Below, one piece after another: positions 44,855 through 56,100 of a DNA stretch of 64,000 nucleotides. The notes beneath the pieces were generated by a model that was not told where the DNA came from, made no database searches, and saw only the letters and a program-made list of their open reading frames with translations. Both the position numbers and the translations under genes were made by a program. Positions within the stretch are counted from its first letter, which is position 1. Each line of letters opens with the position of its first letter. The stretch comes from Streptomyces sp. ISL-10 (GTDB lineage Bacteria > Actinomycetota > Actinomycetes > Streptomycetales > Streptomycetaceae): contig NZ_JAGGOJ010000010.1 in assembly GCF_018614575.1 (NCBI RefSeq), positions 372,001-436,000 of the forward strand, in the 5' to 3' direction.

Positions 44855-46737
44855 ATGACGGTCCTCCCCGACGACGGGTTCTCACTGGCCGCCGAGTTCC
44901 CGGATGCGACCCATGAGCAGTGGCAGCGCCTGGTCGAAGGCGTGCTGCGCAAGGCAGGCAAGGACGCCCAGGGCACGGCGGCCGAGGACGCACTGTCCAC
45001 GGCCCTGGAGGACGGGATCGCCACCCGTCCCCTGTACACGGCCCGCGGCGGTGCGGACAGCTCCGGCCTTCCCGGCTTCGCCCCCTTCACCCGGGGCGGC
45101 AGGCCCGAGGGCGGCGTGGTCTCCGGCTGGGACGTGCGCCAGCGCCACGACCGGCCCGACCCGGCGGCGGCCAACGAGGCGGTGCTGACCGACCTGGAGA
45201 ACGGCGTCACCTCGCTGTGGCTGACCGTCGGGGACGCCGGGCTGCCCCTCGGGGCGCTGGGCGCCGCGCTGGACGGCGTCCTGCTGGATCTCGCCCCGGT
45301 CGTGCTGGACGCGGGCGAGGGCTTCGAGGCAGCGGCCGAGGCGTTGCTGCGGCTGTACGAGGAGCGCGGTGTCGCCCCCGCGGCGGCGCTCGGCAACCTT
45401 GGCGCCGATCCCCTCGGCCTCGCCGCGCGCACCGGCCGGCACGACGGTCTCGACGGCCGGATGGCGGCCGCCGCCGACCTCGCCCGACGGTGCGCGGCGT
45501 CGTACCCGGGCCTGCGGACGGTGACGGTGGACTCTCTGCCGTACCACGAGGCGGGCGCGAGCGCCGCGCAGGAGCTCGGCTGCTCCCTGGCGACCGGGGT
45601 CGCGTGGCTGCGCGAACTGACGGCCGCCGGACTGGGCGTGGACGCCGCCTGCGGGCAGCTCGAGTTCCGGTACGCGGCCACCGCCGACCAGTTCCTGACG
45701 ATCGCCAAGCTGCGGGCCGCGCGCCGGCTGTGGTCCCGTGTCGCCGAGGTGTGCGGCGGCGCCGACCGCTTCGGGGCGCAGCGACAGCACGCGGTGACGT
45801 CGTCGGTGATGATGACGCGCCGCGACCCGTGGGTGAACATGCTGCGTACGACGGTGGCCTCGCTCGCCGCCGGAGCGGGCGGCGCCGACTCCGTGACCGT
45901 GCTGCCGTTCGACCATGCGCTGGGCCTGCCGGACGCGTTCGCGCGCCGGATCGCCCGCAACACCTCCACGATCCTGCTGGAGGAGTCGCACCTGGGCCGG
46001 GTGATCGATCCGGCGGGCGGCTCCTGGTATGTGGAGCAGCTCACGGACGAGCTGGCGCAGGCCGCGTGGGCGTGGTTCCAGGAGATCGAGCGGGCGGGCG
46101 GCCAGGCGGCCGCGCTCCGCGGCGGTCTGATCGGCGAGCGGATCGGCGCCACCTGGGAGCGCCGCAGCCGCCGGCTCGCCACGCGCCGCGAACCGGTCAC
46201 CGGAGTCAGCGAGTTCCCCCTGCCGGCCGAGGCCCCGGTGCGGCGCGACGCCGCACCGGTGCGGCCGGCCGGCGGTCTGCCGGTGGTGCGCCGCGACGAG
46301 GCGTTCGAGAAGCTGCGGGCCCGCTCGGACGCGCATCTGGCGGCCACGGGCGCACGGCCGAGGGTGTTCCTCGCGGCTCTCGGGCCCGCGTCCGCGCACA
46401 CCGCGCGGGCGTCGTTCGCGGCCAACCTGTTCCAGGCCGGCGGCATCGAGCCGGTCCACGAGCCGGTGAGCGTCGACGCGGGGTCGGCCGCGTCGGCGTT
46501 CACCAACAGCGGTGCGCAGGTGGCGTGCCTCTGCTCCAGCGACGCCGGGTACGCGGGGCAGGCCGGGCCGGTCGCCGAGGCCCTCAAGTCGGCGGGCGCG
46601 CGGTGGGTGTTCCTCGCCGGCCGTCCCGGCGAGCAGCGTGAGACGTACGAGAAGGCCGGGGTCGACGAGTTCGTCGTCGCGGGCGGTGACGCGGTCGCCG
46701 TGCTGACCTCGGTGCTCGACCGGATCGGAGTGGCGTG

Positions 46738-46738
<1 letters not shown>
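44855..46738 (+). CDS. mutA: Methylmalonyl-CoA mutase small (beta) subunit
   Basis: The 627-aa beta subunit partners MutB in converting methylmalonyl-CoA to succinyl-CoA. The N-terminal barrel carries [20 protein letters not shown] and [23 protein letters not shown]. The C-terminal part (about 490-627) has a B12-domain fold but no DxHxxG motif, as is normal for the beta subunit, so it does not bind cobalamin itself. The ATG at 44855 begins a typical [17 protein letters not shown]-terminus. The stop overlaps the ATG of mutB by one base, giving a tightly linked operon. It takes part in degradation of valine, odd-chain fatty acids and propionate, and provides precursors for polyketides. Confidence 0.95.
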
Positions 46739-48942
<2,204 letters not shown>

Positions 48943-48945
48943 GCC

Positions 48946-49935
48946 ATGCCGCCGAAGATCGACATCGACGCCTATGTCAAGGGCGTGCGAGACGGGTCGC
49001 GGGCGTACGTCGCCCGCGCCGTCACGCTCGTCGAGTCCACCCGCGCCGACCACAGGGTGCTCGCTCAGCGGTTGCTGACCGCGTTGCTGCCGTACGCGGG
49101 CTCCGCCCGGCGAGTGGGCATCAGCGGTGTGCCCGGCGTCGGGAAGTCCACGTTCATCGACGCGCTCGGGTCGATGCTCACCGGCCTCGGCCACCGGGTC
49201 GCGGTGCTCGCGGTCGACCCGTCGTCCACGCGTACCGGCGGCTCCATCCTGGGCGACAAGACCCGGATGGAGCGGCTCGCGGTGGACCCGGCCGCGTTCG
49301 TACGGCCCTCCCCCAGCGCCGGCACGCTCGGCGGCGTGGCCAAGGCGACCCGCGAGACGATCATTGTGATGGAGGCCGCCGGCTACGACGTCGTCCTGGT
49401 GGAGACGGTGGGCGTCGGCCAGTCCGAGACCGCGGTCGCGGACATGGTGGACTCGTTCCTGCTGCTGAGCCTCGCCCGCACCGGGGACCAGCTCCAGGGC
49501 ATCAAGAAGGGTGTGCTGGAGCTCGCCGATGTGATCGCCGTGAACAAGGCGGACGGCCCGCACGAGCGCGACGCCCGTTCCGCCGCTCGTGAACTGGCCG
49601 GTGCGCTCCGGCTGATGCACCCGGCCGACGCGGCGTGGACTCCCCCGGTGCTGTCGTGCAGCGCCCGCGAGGAGAGCGGGCTCGACGCGGTGTGGGAGCG
49701 GCTGGAGCAGCACCGGACGGTGCTGGAGTCGACCGGGCGGCTCGCGGCGAAGCGGCGTGACCAGCAGATCGACTGGACGTGGGCCATGGTCCGCGACGCG
49801 CTGGTGGAGCGGCTGCACCGGCATCCGGCCGTACGGGATCTCGCGCCGGACGTCGAACAGCGGGTACGCGAGGGGAAGCTGACCGCGACGCTGGCGGCGG
49901 AGCGCCTGCTCGAAGCGTTCGCACGGCCGCAGTAG
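48946..49935 (+). CDS. meaB: Methylmalonyl-CoA mutase-associated GTPase
   Basis: This 329-aa G3E-family GTPase protects and reloads the mutase with adenosylcobalamin. The P-loop is GVPGVGKST (residues 61-69). AVDPSSTRTGGSILGDKTRM is the switch region, VETVGVGQSE the second nucleotide motif, and VNKADGPHE carries the guanine-specificity NKxD. The C-terminal helices (WTWAMVRDALVERL and onward) serve dimerisation. The ATG follows three bases after the mutB stop, so the gene belongs to the operon. Length and motifs are as in MeaB/ArgK; human MMAA is a homolog. Confidence 0.95.
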   Translation: MPPKIDIDAYVKGVRDGSRAYVARAVTLVESTRADHRVLAQRLLTALLPYAGSARRVGISGVPGVGKSTFIDALGSMLTGLGHRVAVLAVDPSSTRTGGSILGDKTRMERLAVDPAAFVRPSPSAGTLGGVAKATRETIIVMEAAGYDVVLVETVGVGQSETAVADMVDSFLLLSLARTGDQLQGIKKGVLELADVIAVNKADGPHERDARSAARELAGALRLMHPADAAWTPPVLSCSAREESGLDAVWERLEQHRTVLESTGRLAAKRRDQQIDWTWAMVRDALVERLHRHPAVRDLAPDVEQRVREGKLTATLAAERLLEAFARPQ

Positions 49936-50056
49936 AGCCGGCGCGAGGGGCGGGCCGGGTGCGGTCCGCCGTCCGCACCCGGCCTCATCCCATCGGCCGC
50001 TCGACCGGACGGCCGGGTCCCCCGCTGTGTCCGTCCCAAACCTGCCGCAGGCGATG

Positions 50057-50082
50057 GTGTCGCCGCCGGGGGCTCCGGGTAC
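50057..50082 (+). promoter_or_regulatory. SigB-type promoter before the DJ-1/PfpI gene
   Basis: GTGT (50057-50060), 16 nt, GGGTAC (50077-50082) fits the SigB consensus. The -10 lies in the palindrome GGGTACCC. The predicted leader is about 40 nt. Confidence 0.5.
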
Positions 50083-50127
50083 CCGGCCGGGCGAAGCAGC
50101 GAGGGGACAGAGCAAGGAGCGTTCATC

Positions 50128-50685
50128 ATGCTGATCGCGTTTGTGACGGCCCACGAGGGCGTGGAGCAGATCGAGCTCACCGACCCGTGGCAGGCCGCGA
50201 AGGACGCGGGCCACGAGCCCCGGCTGATCTCGACACGGCCGGGCCGGGTCCAGGCTTTCAAGCATCTCGACAAGGCGGACACCTTCCCGGTGGACCAGGT
50301 GGTCGCCGAGGCGTCCGCGGACGACTACGGTGCCCTGGTGCTGCCCGGCGGGCTGGCCAACCCGGACGCCCTGCGCATGGACAAGAAGGCGGTGGCCTTC
50401 ATCAAGTCCTTCTTCGAGGCGGGCAAGCCGGTCGCCTCGATCTGCCACGGCCCGTGGACGCTGGTGGAGGCGGACGTCGTCCGCGGGCGCACCCTGACGT
50501 CCTGGCCCAGTCTGCGCACCGACATCCGCAATGCGGGCGGCGAGTGGGTGGACGAGCAGGTACGGGTCTGCGAGGCCGCGCCGAGCACCCTGATCACCAG
50601 CCGCAAGCCGGCCGACCTCAAGGCGTTCTGCGAGGCGTTCACCGCCGAGTTCACGAAAAGCGCGGGCGTCACAGCGGGCCGCTGA
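50128..50685 (+). CDS. DJ-1/PfpI family protein
   Basis: This 185-aa protein has the class I glutamine-amidotransferase-like fold. The nucleophile elbow is PVASICHGPWTLVEA, with the reactive cysteine near residue 105 followed by histidine, as in PfpI peptidases and DJ-1 stress proteins. DYGALVLPGGLANPDALRMD is the strand with the acidic partner region. Homologs act as chaperones, deglycases or proteases against damaged proteins; which applies cannot be read here. AAGGAG precedes the ATG. A promoter-like SigB sequence lies 45 bp before it, so induction in general stress is likely. Monocistronic. Confidence 0.9.
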   Translation: MLIAFVTAHEGVEQIELTDPWQAAKDAGHEPRLISTRPGRVQAFKHLDKADTFPVDQVVAEASADDYGALVLPGGLANPDALRMDKKAVAFIKSFFEAGKPVASICHGPWTLVEADVVRGRTLTSWPSLRTDIRNAGGEWVDEQVRVCEAAPSTLITSRKPADLKAFCEAFTAEFTKSAGVTAGR

Positions 50686-50839
50686 GCCGGTCCCGCGAGT
50701 GCTCCCGGAGGGCTGATTCCCCTGAGGGCTGATCCGCGAGGGGCGCCGGGGAGCCGATCCCGTGAGGGCTGATCCACGAGTCCGCGAGGGGCCGCCCGCC
50801 ACCGGTCACGTCGGTGCCACGAGCGGCCCCGCCCCAGGG

Positions 50840-51076
50840 TCACGTCCGGTGCCGGGCGCCTTCACGGGTACGGCCCGCGGCGACCGGGCGGTCGGGGTGG
50901 CGTCGCAGGTACTCGCTCTCCAGCTCCTTCATGCGCACGTCGTGCGCCGCGAGCGCGGCCGCGGATCCGTACAGCAGCGTGTCATGGCGACTGCGGTGGA
51001 TGGTCTCCAGCTCCCGCAGCAGGTCCTGCTCGTCCAGACGTGCCGGGTCGACACCCTTGCGCTCGGTCTCGTTCAC
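50840..51076 (-). CDS. DUF6158 family small protein
   Basis: This 78-aa soluble protein starts at GTG, with GGAAGGGA eight bases before. The sequence LDEQDLLRELETIHRSRHDT and LRRHPDRPV is typical of DUF6158. Helices are predicted throughout. Known only from actinobacteria; function unknown. It is divergent from the baeRF2 gene, and a shared GGGTACCC palindrome in the gap could act as the -10 of SigB-type promoters for both directions. Confidence 0.8.
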   Translation of the reverse strand: MNETERKGVDPARLDEQDLLRELETIHRSRHDTLLYGSAAALAAHDVRMKELESEYLRRHPDRPVAAGRTREGARHRT

Positions 51077-51137
51077 GGCTGACCGTCCCTTCCGATTCTC
51101 GCGGTGCCCGCGCCGCCTCGACGGGCGCGGGGCCGGC

Positions 51138-51182
51138 GTATGGCCCGCCACCTCGCGGGTACCCGCCTGTGACGCGATACCC
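51138..51182. promoter_or_regulatory. Overlapping divergent SigB-type promoters
   Basis: On the plus strand GTAT (51138-51141), 15 nt, GGGTAC (51157-51162). On the minus strand GGGT (51182-51179), 14 nt, GGGTAC (51164-51159). Both -10 elements share GGGTACCC. The plus promoter serves the baeRF2 gene, the minus one the DUF6158 gene. Confidence 0.45.
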
Positions 51183-51203
51183 GGCCTCCGAGGGAGGAAG
51201 ACC

Positions 51204-52328
51204 ATGGAGCCGGCGTTTCTCACCCCTCTCTACGAGCGTCCCGGACCCTGGGCCAGCGTGCAGGTCGACACGGGGTGGACGGACGAGTCCGCTGCCGCCC
51301 GGCGCGAGCTCCAGGCGCGCGACATCTGCGACGAACTCGCCGCTCTCGGCTGCGACGAGGCGACCGGAGCCGCGGTGTACGAGGCGCTGACCGCCCGGCC
51401 CGACGGCGCGGAGGACGCCGGACGCGCCGTCTACGCGGCGGGAGGCGAAGTGGTGCTCGACCAGCCGCTGAGCGCGCGGCCACCCGCTCCCATGGACGTG
51501 ACCTGGTCCGCCCTGCCCAGGGTCGCGCCCCTGCTGGACCTCGCCGCGCAGGACCCGGTGTGCGTCGTCGCCTGCATCGACCGGCTGGGCGCCGACCTGG
51601 AGGTCCGCACACCCCTCGGCGGACGCGACGCCGGGACGGTCGGCGGCAGGGAGTATCCCGTGCACCTCACGGGCCGTGCCGACCGGTCGGCACGGCACTT
51701 CCGGCAGAGCGTCGAGAACACCTGGGAGCACAACGCGGCCGAGACCGCGGCGGCCGTCGCCCAGTGCCAGGCGGACACCCACGCCGATCTGATCGTCCTC
51801 GCCGGTGATCCGCGCGAGCGCGCGGCGGTGCACCGCAGGCTGCCCGAGGCGTTGCAGGACCTGGTGGTGGAGACCGAGCACGGCGGCCGCGCCGGGGGCG
51901 CGTCGACCCGGTTGCTCGACGAGGACGTCGACCGGGCCCGGCGGGAGCATGTGCGGCGGCGGGCCGACCACGAGCTGGAGCGGTTCCGCTCGGCCCATGA
52001 AGCGACCGCCGAGGGTGTGCCGGCGCTGGTCGAGGCAGCCCGGCAGCACCGGATCGCCGAGCTCCTCGTCCGGCCCGACGGTCCCGACAACGGCCGGGAG
52101 GTCTGGATCGGGGCCGAGCCCGACCAGCTCTCGGTGCACAGGTCCGACGCCCGGTACCTCGGAGAGACGCGCCCCGAGCCCGCCCGCGCCGACGACGCGT
52201 TGCTGCGGTCGGCGGCAGTGACCGGTGCCCGCGGGGAGTGTGTACACCCCGCGGCCGGTGACGACATCCCGGCAGGCGGTCTCGGTGCGCTGCTGCGCGG
52301 GCCGTACGGGGACGGTGAGCGGACATGA
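51204..52328 (+). CDS. eRF1-like baeRF2 domain protein
   Basis: This 374-aa protein has the architecture of the bacterial/archaeal eRF1 family 2: an N-terminal domain with LTPLYERPGPWASVQVDTGW, a middle RNase-H-like part with EHNAAETAAAVAQCQADTHA and LIVLAGDPRERAAVH, and a C-terminal L7Ae-like part ending in a Gly-rich tail. Family members are thought to act on ribosomes under stress, perhaps at hibernation or rescue; this is prediction only. AGGGAGGA precedes the ATG. The stop overlaps the ATG of the HhH protein (ATGA). A SigB-type promoter lies upstream. Confidence 0.82.
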   Translation: MEPAFLTPLYERPGPWASVQVDTGWTDESAAARRELQARDICDELAALGCDEATGAAVYEALTARPDGAEDAGRAVYAAGGEVVLDQPLSARPPAPMDVTWSALPRVAPLLDLAAQDPVCVVACIDRLGADLEVRTPLGGRDAGTVGGREYPVHLTGRADRSARHFRQSVENTWEHNAAETAAAVAQCQADTHADLIVLAGDPRERAAVHRRLPEALQDLVVETEHGGRAGGASTRLLDEDVDRARREHVRRRADHELERFRSAHEATAEGVPALVEAARQHRIAELLVRPDGPDNGREVWIGAEPDQLSVHRSDARYLGETRPEPARADDALLRSAAVTGARGECVHPAAGDDIPAGGLGALLRGPYGDGERT

Positions 52329-53029
52329 CGGCGCGAACCGTGTCACCGCCCGAACAGCGCGAGGTGCTGCGGGTGCTGCTGGACGAGCACGGCCCCACCT
52401 ACGCCGAGGAGGCCGGGATCCGGCTGCGGGACACCCCGCAGCCGCTGTACCGGCTGCTGGTGCTCACCTGTCTGCTGAGCGCCCGTATCCGCAGTTCGGC
52501 CGCGGTCGCCTCCGCCAGGGAGCTGAGCGAGGCCGGCATGCGCAGCGCACGCGCCATGGCCGACGCGTCCTGGCAGGACCGGGTCGACGCCCTCGGCCGG
52601 GGCGGCTACCGGCGCTACGACGAGAGCACGGCGACCCAGTTGGGTAAGGCGGCCGAGCTGGTGATCGACAAGTACGGGGGAGATCTGCGCAGGATGCGCG
52701 AGGAGGCCGGCAGGGACGCCGGGAAACTGCGGAAGCTGCTGCGTGAGGTGCCGGGTCTCGGACCGGCCGGAGTGGAGATCTTCCTGCGAGAGGTGCAGAG
52801 CGTGTGGCCCGAGGCGGGTCCGCTGCTGGACGACAAGGCCCTGGAGGGGGCGCGCCGGCTGGGCCTGCCCGCCGATGCGGAAACCCTCCTGAAGGCCGCC
52901 GAGAGCCTCAGGTCCACGCCGCACACCGATCCGGCGCATCTCGCGGCGGCGCTGGTACGAGCGGCGGTGGACAGCGAGGTCGCCGATGCGGTGAGGACCG
53001 AGGCCGGGGCGACGGCGGAGAACCGCTGA
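52325..53029 (+). CDS. Endonuclease III-like HhH-GPD protein
   Basis: This 234-aa protein belongs to the HhH-GPD DNA glycosylase superfamily. The helix-hairpin-helix is LREVPGLGPAGVEIFLREVQ (about residues 138-157). The usual catalytic Asp would fall in PLLDDKALEGARRLGLP, but no clear lysine of bifunctional Nth is seen, and no C-terminal iron-sulfur cysteines exist. It may repair base damage, or bind DNA only. Its ATG overlaps the stop of the baeRF2 gene, so the two are translated together and share the stress promoter. Similar pairs occur in other streptomycetes, to my knowledge. Confidence 0.8.
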   Translation: MTARTVSPPEQREVLRVLLDEHGPTYAEEAGIRLRDTPQPLYRLLVLTCLLSARIRSSAAVASARELSEAGMRSARAMADASWQDRVDALGRGGYRRYDESTATQLGKAAELVIDKYGGDLRRMREEAGRDAGKLRKLLREVPGLGPAGVEIFLREVQSVWPEAGPLLDDKALEGARRLGLPADAETLLKAAESLRSTPHTDPAHLAAALVRAAVDSEVADAVRTEAGATAENR

Positions 53030-53164
53030 AGCGTGACGGCCATCGGGACGGCGACGGAGATCGGGGCCTGAACGGTGACGGTCATCCGGCCGGTTCGGCC
53101 GGCCGGGTGACGCAGGTACGCCCGGCCGGCCGGACCGCGGGCAGGGTCGCGCCGGGGAAGGCCG

Positions 53165-53488
53165 TCACTTGCCGAGGGAGCGCTTCAGTTCCGCCTTGTT
53201 CATGGAGGAGCGGCCGTGCACATTGCGGCGCTGCGCCTCCGCGTACAGCTGGTCGTACGTCGGTCCTCCGGCGCCGCTCCCCGAACGCTTCCCGCCCCGG
53301 CTCGAGGAGGACATGTCCTGCTTGGACGTCTTGCTCGCCGTACGGGACTCGCCCGAGCGGGCCCGCTCCTTGTTCACCGTCCGCGCCGCGATCTCCTTGG
53401 CGCGCTTGGTGCTCTCTCCGCGCTGTTCGGCGCTCTCCTTGATGTGCTCGTACTGCCGTTCCCTCTTGGAACTGGAACCGCGTGGCAT
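53165..53488 (-). CDS. Basic plasmid-stabilisation-like protein
   Basis: This 107-aa highly charged protein starts at MPRGSSSKRERQYEHIKESA. About residues 10-45 (EQRGESTKRAKEIAARTVNK, ERARSGESRTAS) match the conserved helix annotated in streptomycetes as plasmid stabilisation protein. The C-terminal part (YDQLYAEAQRRNVHGRSSMN, then KAELKRSLGK) resembles a Rho-N/SAP-type helical motif that binds nucleic acid. The middle is Gly/Ser/Lys-rich. Real plasmid function is not supported; a DNA-binding stress protein is more likely. A SigB-type promoter-like sequence lies about 106 bp upstream. Confidence 0.82.
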   Translation of the reverse strand: MPRGSSSKRERQYEHIKESAEQRGESTKRAKEIAARTVNKERARSGESRTASKTSKQDMSSSSRGGKRSGSGAGGPTYDQLYAEAQRRNVHGRSSMNKAELKRSLGK

Positions 53489-53593
53489 GACCACTCCTTC
53501 TGACCTGGACGGAATCCGACCCGTCCACCGTGCGCCGCTGCGAACGGTGCCGCAATCGCCGCGACCGGCTGCGGCGCCGATCGGGTACTGCGG

Positions 53594-53619
53594 GTACCCG
53601 GCGCCGTCCGGCGGCAATC
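53594..53619 (-). promoter_or_regulatory. SigB-type promoter before the basic protein gene
   Basis: On the minus strand GATT (53619-53616), 16 nt, GGGTAC (53599-53594). The -10 again lies within GGGTACCC (53592-53599). A second GGGTAC at 53583-53588 has no fitting -35. Confidence 0.45.
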
Positions 53620-53738
53620 GGGCAGCGCCCGCAGTGCTCGCGGACATGTGCCGCTGCTCCAGGCCGCGCGTAAACTCCACAGCGGGCGGCGATCGTTCCC
53701 GGTCGCCACCGCTGCCCGGAAGGGGAGTGGTCGAGACC

Positions 53739-55997
53739 ATGCCTGCGCAGGGGTCCTTCGGAGGCGGCGGCGGGCAGAACGGCACGCCGGCGATCCTCCA
53801 GCGGCTCGCCGAGGAGAACGCCGCGCTGCGGGACGACATCACCCGGCGGCATCTGACCGATCTGGCCACCGGCATCCTTGCCGCACAGCTGCAGACCACC
53901 CCGTCGGAGGCGGCCGAGCATCTGGCACGGCTGGCACGGTCCGCGGCGACCCGCCAGGAGGACATCGCCGCCGACATCGTCAACGGTGTTGCCGGGTCCA
54001 TGGCCGTGTCCGCGCCGTCCGCCGGCACGGTGTGGACCGATGCGCGCCGGCTGCGCCGGATCACGGCCGCGGCGGAGGCCGAGGACTCGGTGTCGCAGGG
54101 TGCGGCCACGCTGCTGGAGGGCGGTCTGCGTCCGCTGGGGGTGGAGGCGCTGTGGCTGTGGCGACTGACGGAGTCCGGCTGCCTGGAGCTCGTGGGGCAC
54201 TCGGGTGTCAGCGCCCTGGAGGCGGCCCAGTGGCGGTGGATTCCGCCGGCCGTCCCCCTGCCCGTACGCGAGGCGCTCATGGAGGGCAGGCCGGTCTGGC
54301 TGCCGTCGGGCACCACCGACGGCCATGTGCTGCCAGGCCCCTCCGAGCGGGCGGCGCGGGCGGTCCTCCCGCTGCGGGTGCGCGGCTCGGCGGTGGGGAT
54401 CGCCCTGGCGGTGTGGCCGGACAGCACCGAGCTGGACGACGAGGTGCGCACGGTGCTGCCGGGTCTGGTGGAGGTCGCCGGCCGGCTGGTCGGCGCGACG
54501 GCCGAGCCGACCGCCGAATTCCCCGCGCTGGACGACCTGCTGGACTCCCTGGTCCACCCCGCCATGACCCTGCACCGGGACGCGGGCACCTCGGCCCTGT
54601 CCATCGAGCACGTCAACGCGCAGGCCGCCGAGGCGCTCGGCGGGGCGCACCGGGTGGCGGGGCGTCCCATCGAGGTGGCGTTCCCGCTGGTGCACAGGGA
54701 CCTGTCGGCGATGGCCCGGCGCGCCCAGTACGCGGGGTTCCTCCAGCGGGCGGCGCGGCTGCCCGCCGAGCACAACGGCGACTTCCCCCCTCCGCTGCTG
54801 GACGTTCGGGTGCTGCCGGCGGGCAGGGACCGCGCCGTCGTCCTCTGGCACACGGCGAGCGACCGCCGCACGGCGGTGGGGCGGGCGGTGGGGCGTCTGC
54901 AGGGGCTCGCACTGTTCGAGGACGACCTGGTCACGGGACGGACGACGTGGACCGAACAGACGTACACGATCTTCGACATGCCCCGGGACGCGACCCCGAT
55001 CCCCCTCGCCGATCTGGGCTCGCGCGTGCACCCCGAGGACACGGACGATCTCGCCGAGCTGCTGGCCGATGTGGTGGAGCGCCGCAAGGGCGCGGCGGCC
55101 GTGGTCCGGGTGCTGCGGCAGGACGGCGGGCCACGGCATGTACGGATCGCCGCCGAGCCGCTGCTGCGCGAATCCACCCTCACCGGGATCACGGGCGTCT
55201 ACCAGGACATCTCCGCCGAGTACCACACCGAAGTCGCGCTCACCGCGACGTTCGACCAGCTCAACGCCGTGCGCGCGCAGGCCCTGCTGCGCCACCGGCT
55301 GGTGCTCCAGTTGCAGCAGGCCATCGTGCCCGAGATCCCGTCACCGGCCGTGCTCCCGGGGCTGAGCGCCGCGGCCCGCTACCGGCCGGCGGCGGCGGAG
55401 TACCGGGTCGGCGGCGACTGGTACGACATCCTGCCGCTGCCGGGCGGGCGGGTGCTCGTCGCGGTCGGCGATGTCGCGGGGCACGGAATCGACTCGGCGA
55501 CGGGCATGGTCGCGCTGCGGAACGCGCTGCGGGGACTGGCGTTCACGGGTCATCCGCCGGGCCGGCTCATGGGCTGGCTCAACGAGGTGACGCTGCATGC
55601 CCCGGGGCACCCCACGGCCACGGCGGTCTGCGCGCTGTACGACCCCTCGAACCGTGTGCTGCGCTGGGCGAGCGCGGGTCATCTGCCACTGCTGCTGGTG
55701 CGCGAGGGCCGGGGACAGCTGCTGGAGCCGCCGCACGACATCCTCCTGGGCGCCCTGCCCACGTCCTCCTACCAGGAGCGCACGACCCAACTCGTCCCCG
55801 GCGACACGCTGTTGCTGTTCACGGACGGTCTCATCGAGCGGCGGCACGACGGCCTGGACAAGGGGCTGGACGCACTGCGCCTGACCGCCGAGGAGCTCGG
55901 GCCCTGCTCCGTCCAGGAGCAGGTGGACCGGCTGCTCGGCGGGGCCACCGGGGACACGGACGACGACACGAGCCTGATCGCCATCCGCCTGCGCTGA
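53739..55997 (+). CDS. PP2C phosphatase (SpoIIE type) with GAF and PAS domains
   Basis: This 752-aa regulator has, in order, an ANTAR-like helical start (RHLTDLATGILAAQL), a GAF domain (about 110-260), two PAS-like regions (about 270-500, including WTEQTYTIFDMPRDATPIPL) and a SpoIIE/PP2C phosphatase (about 540-752). Metal-binding aspartates occur in VGGDWYDILPLPGG, AVGDVAGHG, TDGLIERRHDGLDKGL and DTDDDTSLIAIRL. Such phosphatases dephosphorylate STAS antagonists, releasing a sigma factor. The STAS and anti-sigma genes 5 kb further on are plausible partners. The ATG is chosen; an in-frame GTG four codons earlier stands too close to its ribosome-binding site. There is no membrane helix, so signals are sensed inside the cell. 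Confidence 0.9.
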   Translation: MPAQGSFGGGGGQNGTPAILQRLAEENAALRDDITRRHLTDLATGILAAQLQTTPSEAAEHLARLARSAATRQEDIAADIVNGVAGSMAVSAPSAGTVWTDARRLRRITAAAEAEDSVSQGAATLLEGGLRPLGVEALWLWRLTESGCLELVGHSGVSALEAAQWRWIPPAVPLPVREALMEGRPVWLPSGTTDGHVLPGPSERAARAVLPLRVRGSAVGIALAVWPDSTELDDEVRTVLPGLVEVAGRLVGATAEPTAEFPALDDLLDSLVHPAMTLHRDAGTSALSIEHVNAQAAEALGGAHRVAGRPIEVAFPLVHRDLSAMARRAQYAGFLQRAARLPAEHNGDFPPPLLDVRVLPAGRDRAVVLWHTASDRRTAVGRAVGRLQGLALFEDDLVTGRTTWTEQTYTIFDMPRDATPIPLADLGSRVHPEDTDDLAELLADVVERRKGAAAVVRVLRQDGGPRHVRIAAEPLLRESTLTGITGVYQDISAEYHTEVALTATFDQLNAVRAQALLRHRLVLQLQQAIVPEIPSPAVLPGLSAAARYRPAAAEYRVGGDWYDILPLPGGRVLVAVGDVAGHGIDSATGMVALRNALRGLAFTGHPPGRLMGWLNEVTLHAPGHPTATAVCALYDPSNRVLRWASAGHLPLLLVREGRGQLLEPPHDILLGALPTSSYQERTTQLVPGDTLLLFTDGLIERRHDGLDKGLDALRLTAEELGPCSVQEQVDRLLGGATGDTDDDTSLIAIRLR

Positions 55998-56068
55998 GCC
56001 GGGGTCGGCCCGCGAGGGCCCCGCCACGTCGGCACGTGGCTGCCGTGCCGGGCGCCGGCGGGTCACAC

Positions 56069-56100
56069 GGGTCACGGGGTCACGGGGTCACGGGGTCACG
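56069..56100. repeat. Four 8-bp repeats at the end of the hybrid kinase gene
   Basis: GGGTCACG is repeated four times in a row. The last copy contains the stop codon of the kinase (TCA on the plus strand), so slippage here could shift the reading end. Confidence 0.65.

Noticed and set aside
53165..53488. Plasmid maintenance gene indicating an integrated plasmid
   Set aside because: The family label is historical. There are no replication, transfer or integrase genes, and the neighbours are chromosomal stress genes.
53583..53588. SigB-type promoter for the SpoIIE phosphatase on the plus strand
   Set aside because: GGGTAC is present here and at 53592, but neither has a GNNT element 14-16 bases upstream on the plus strand.
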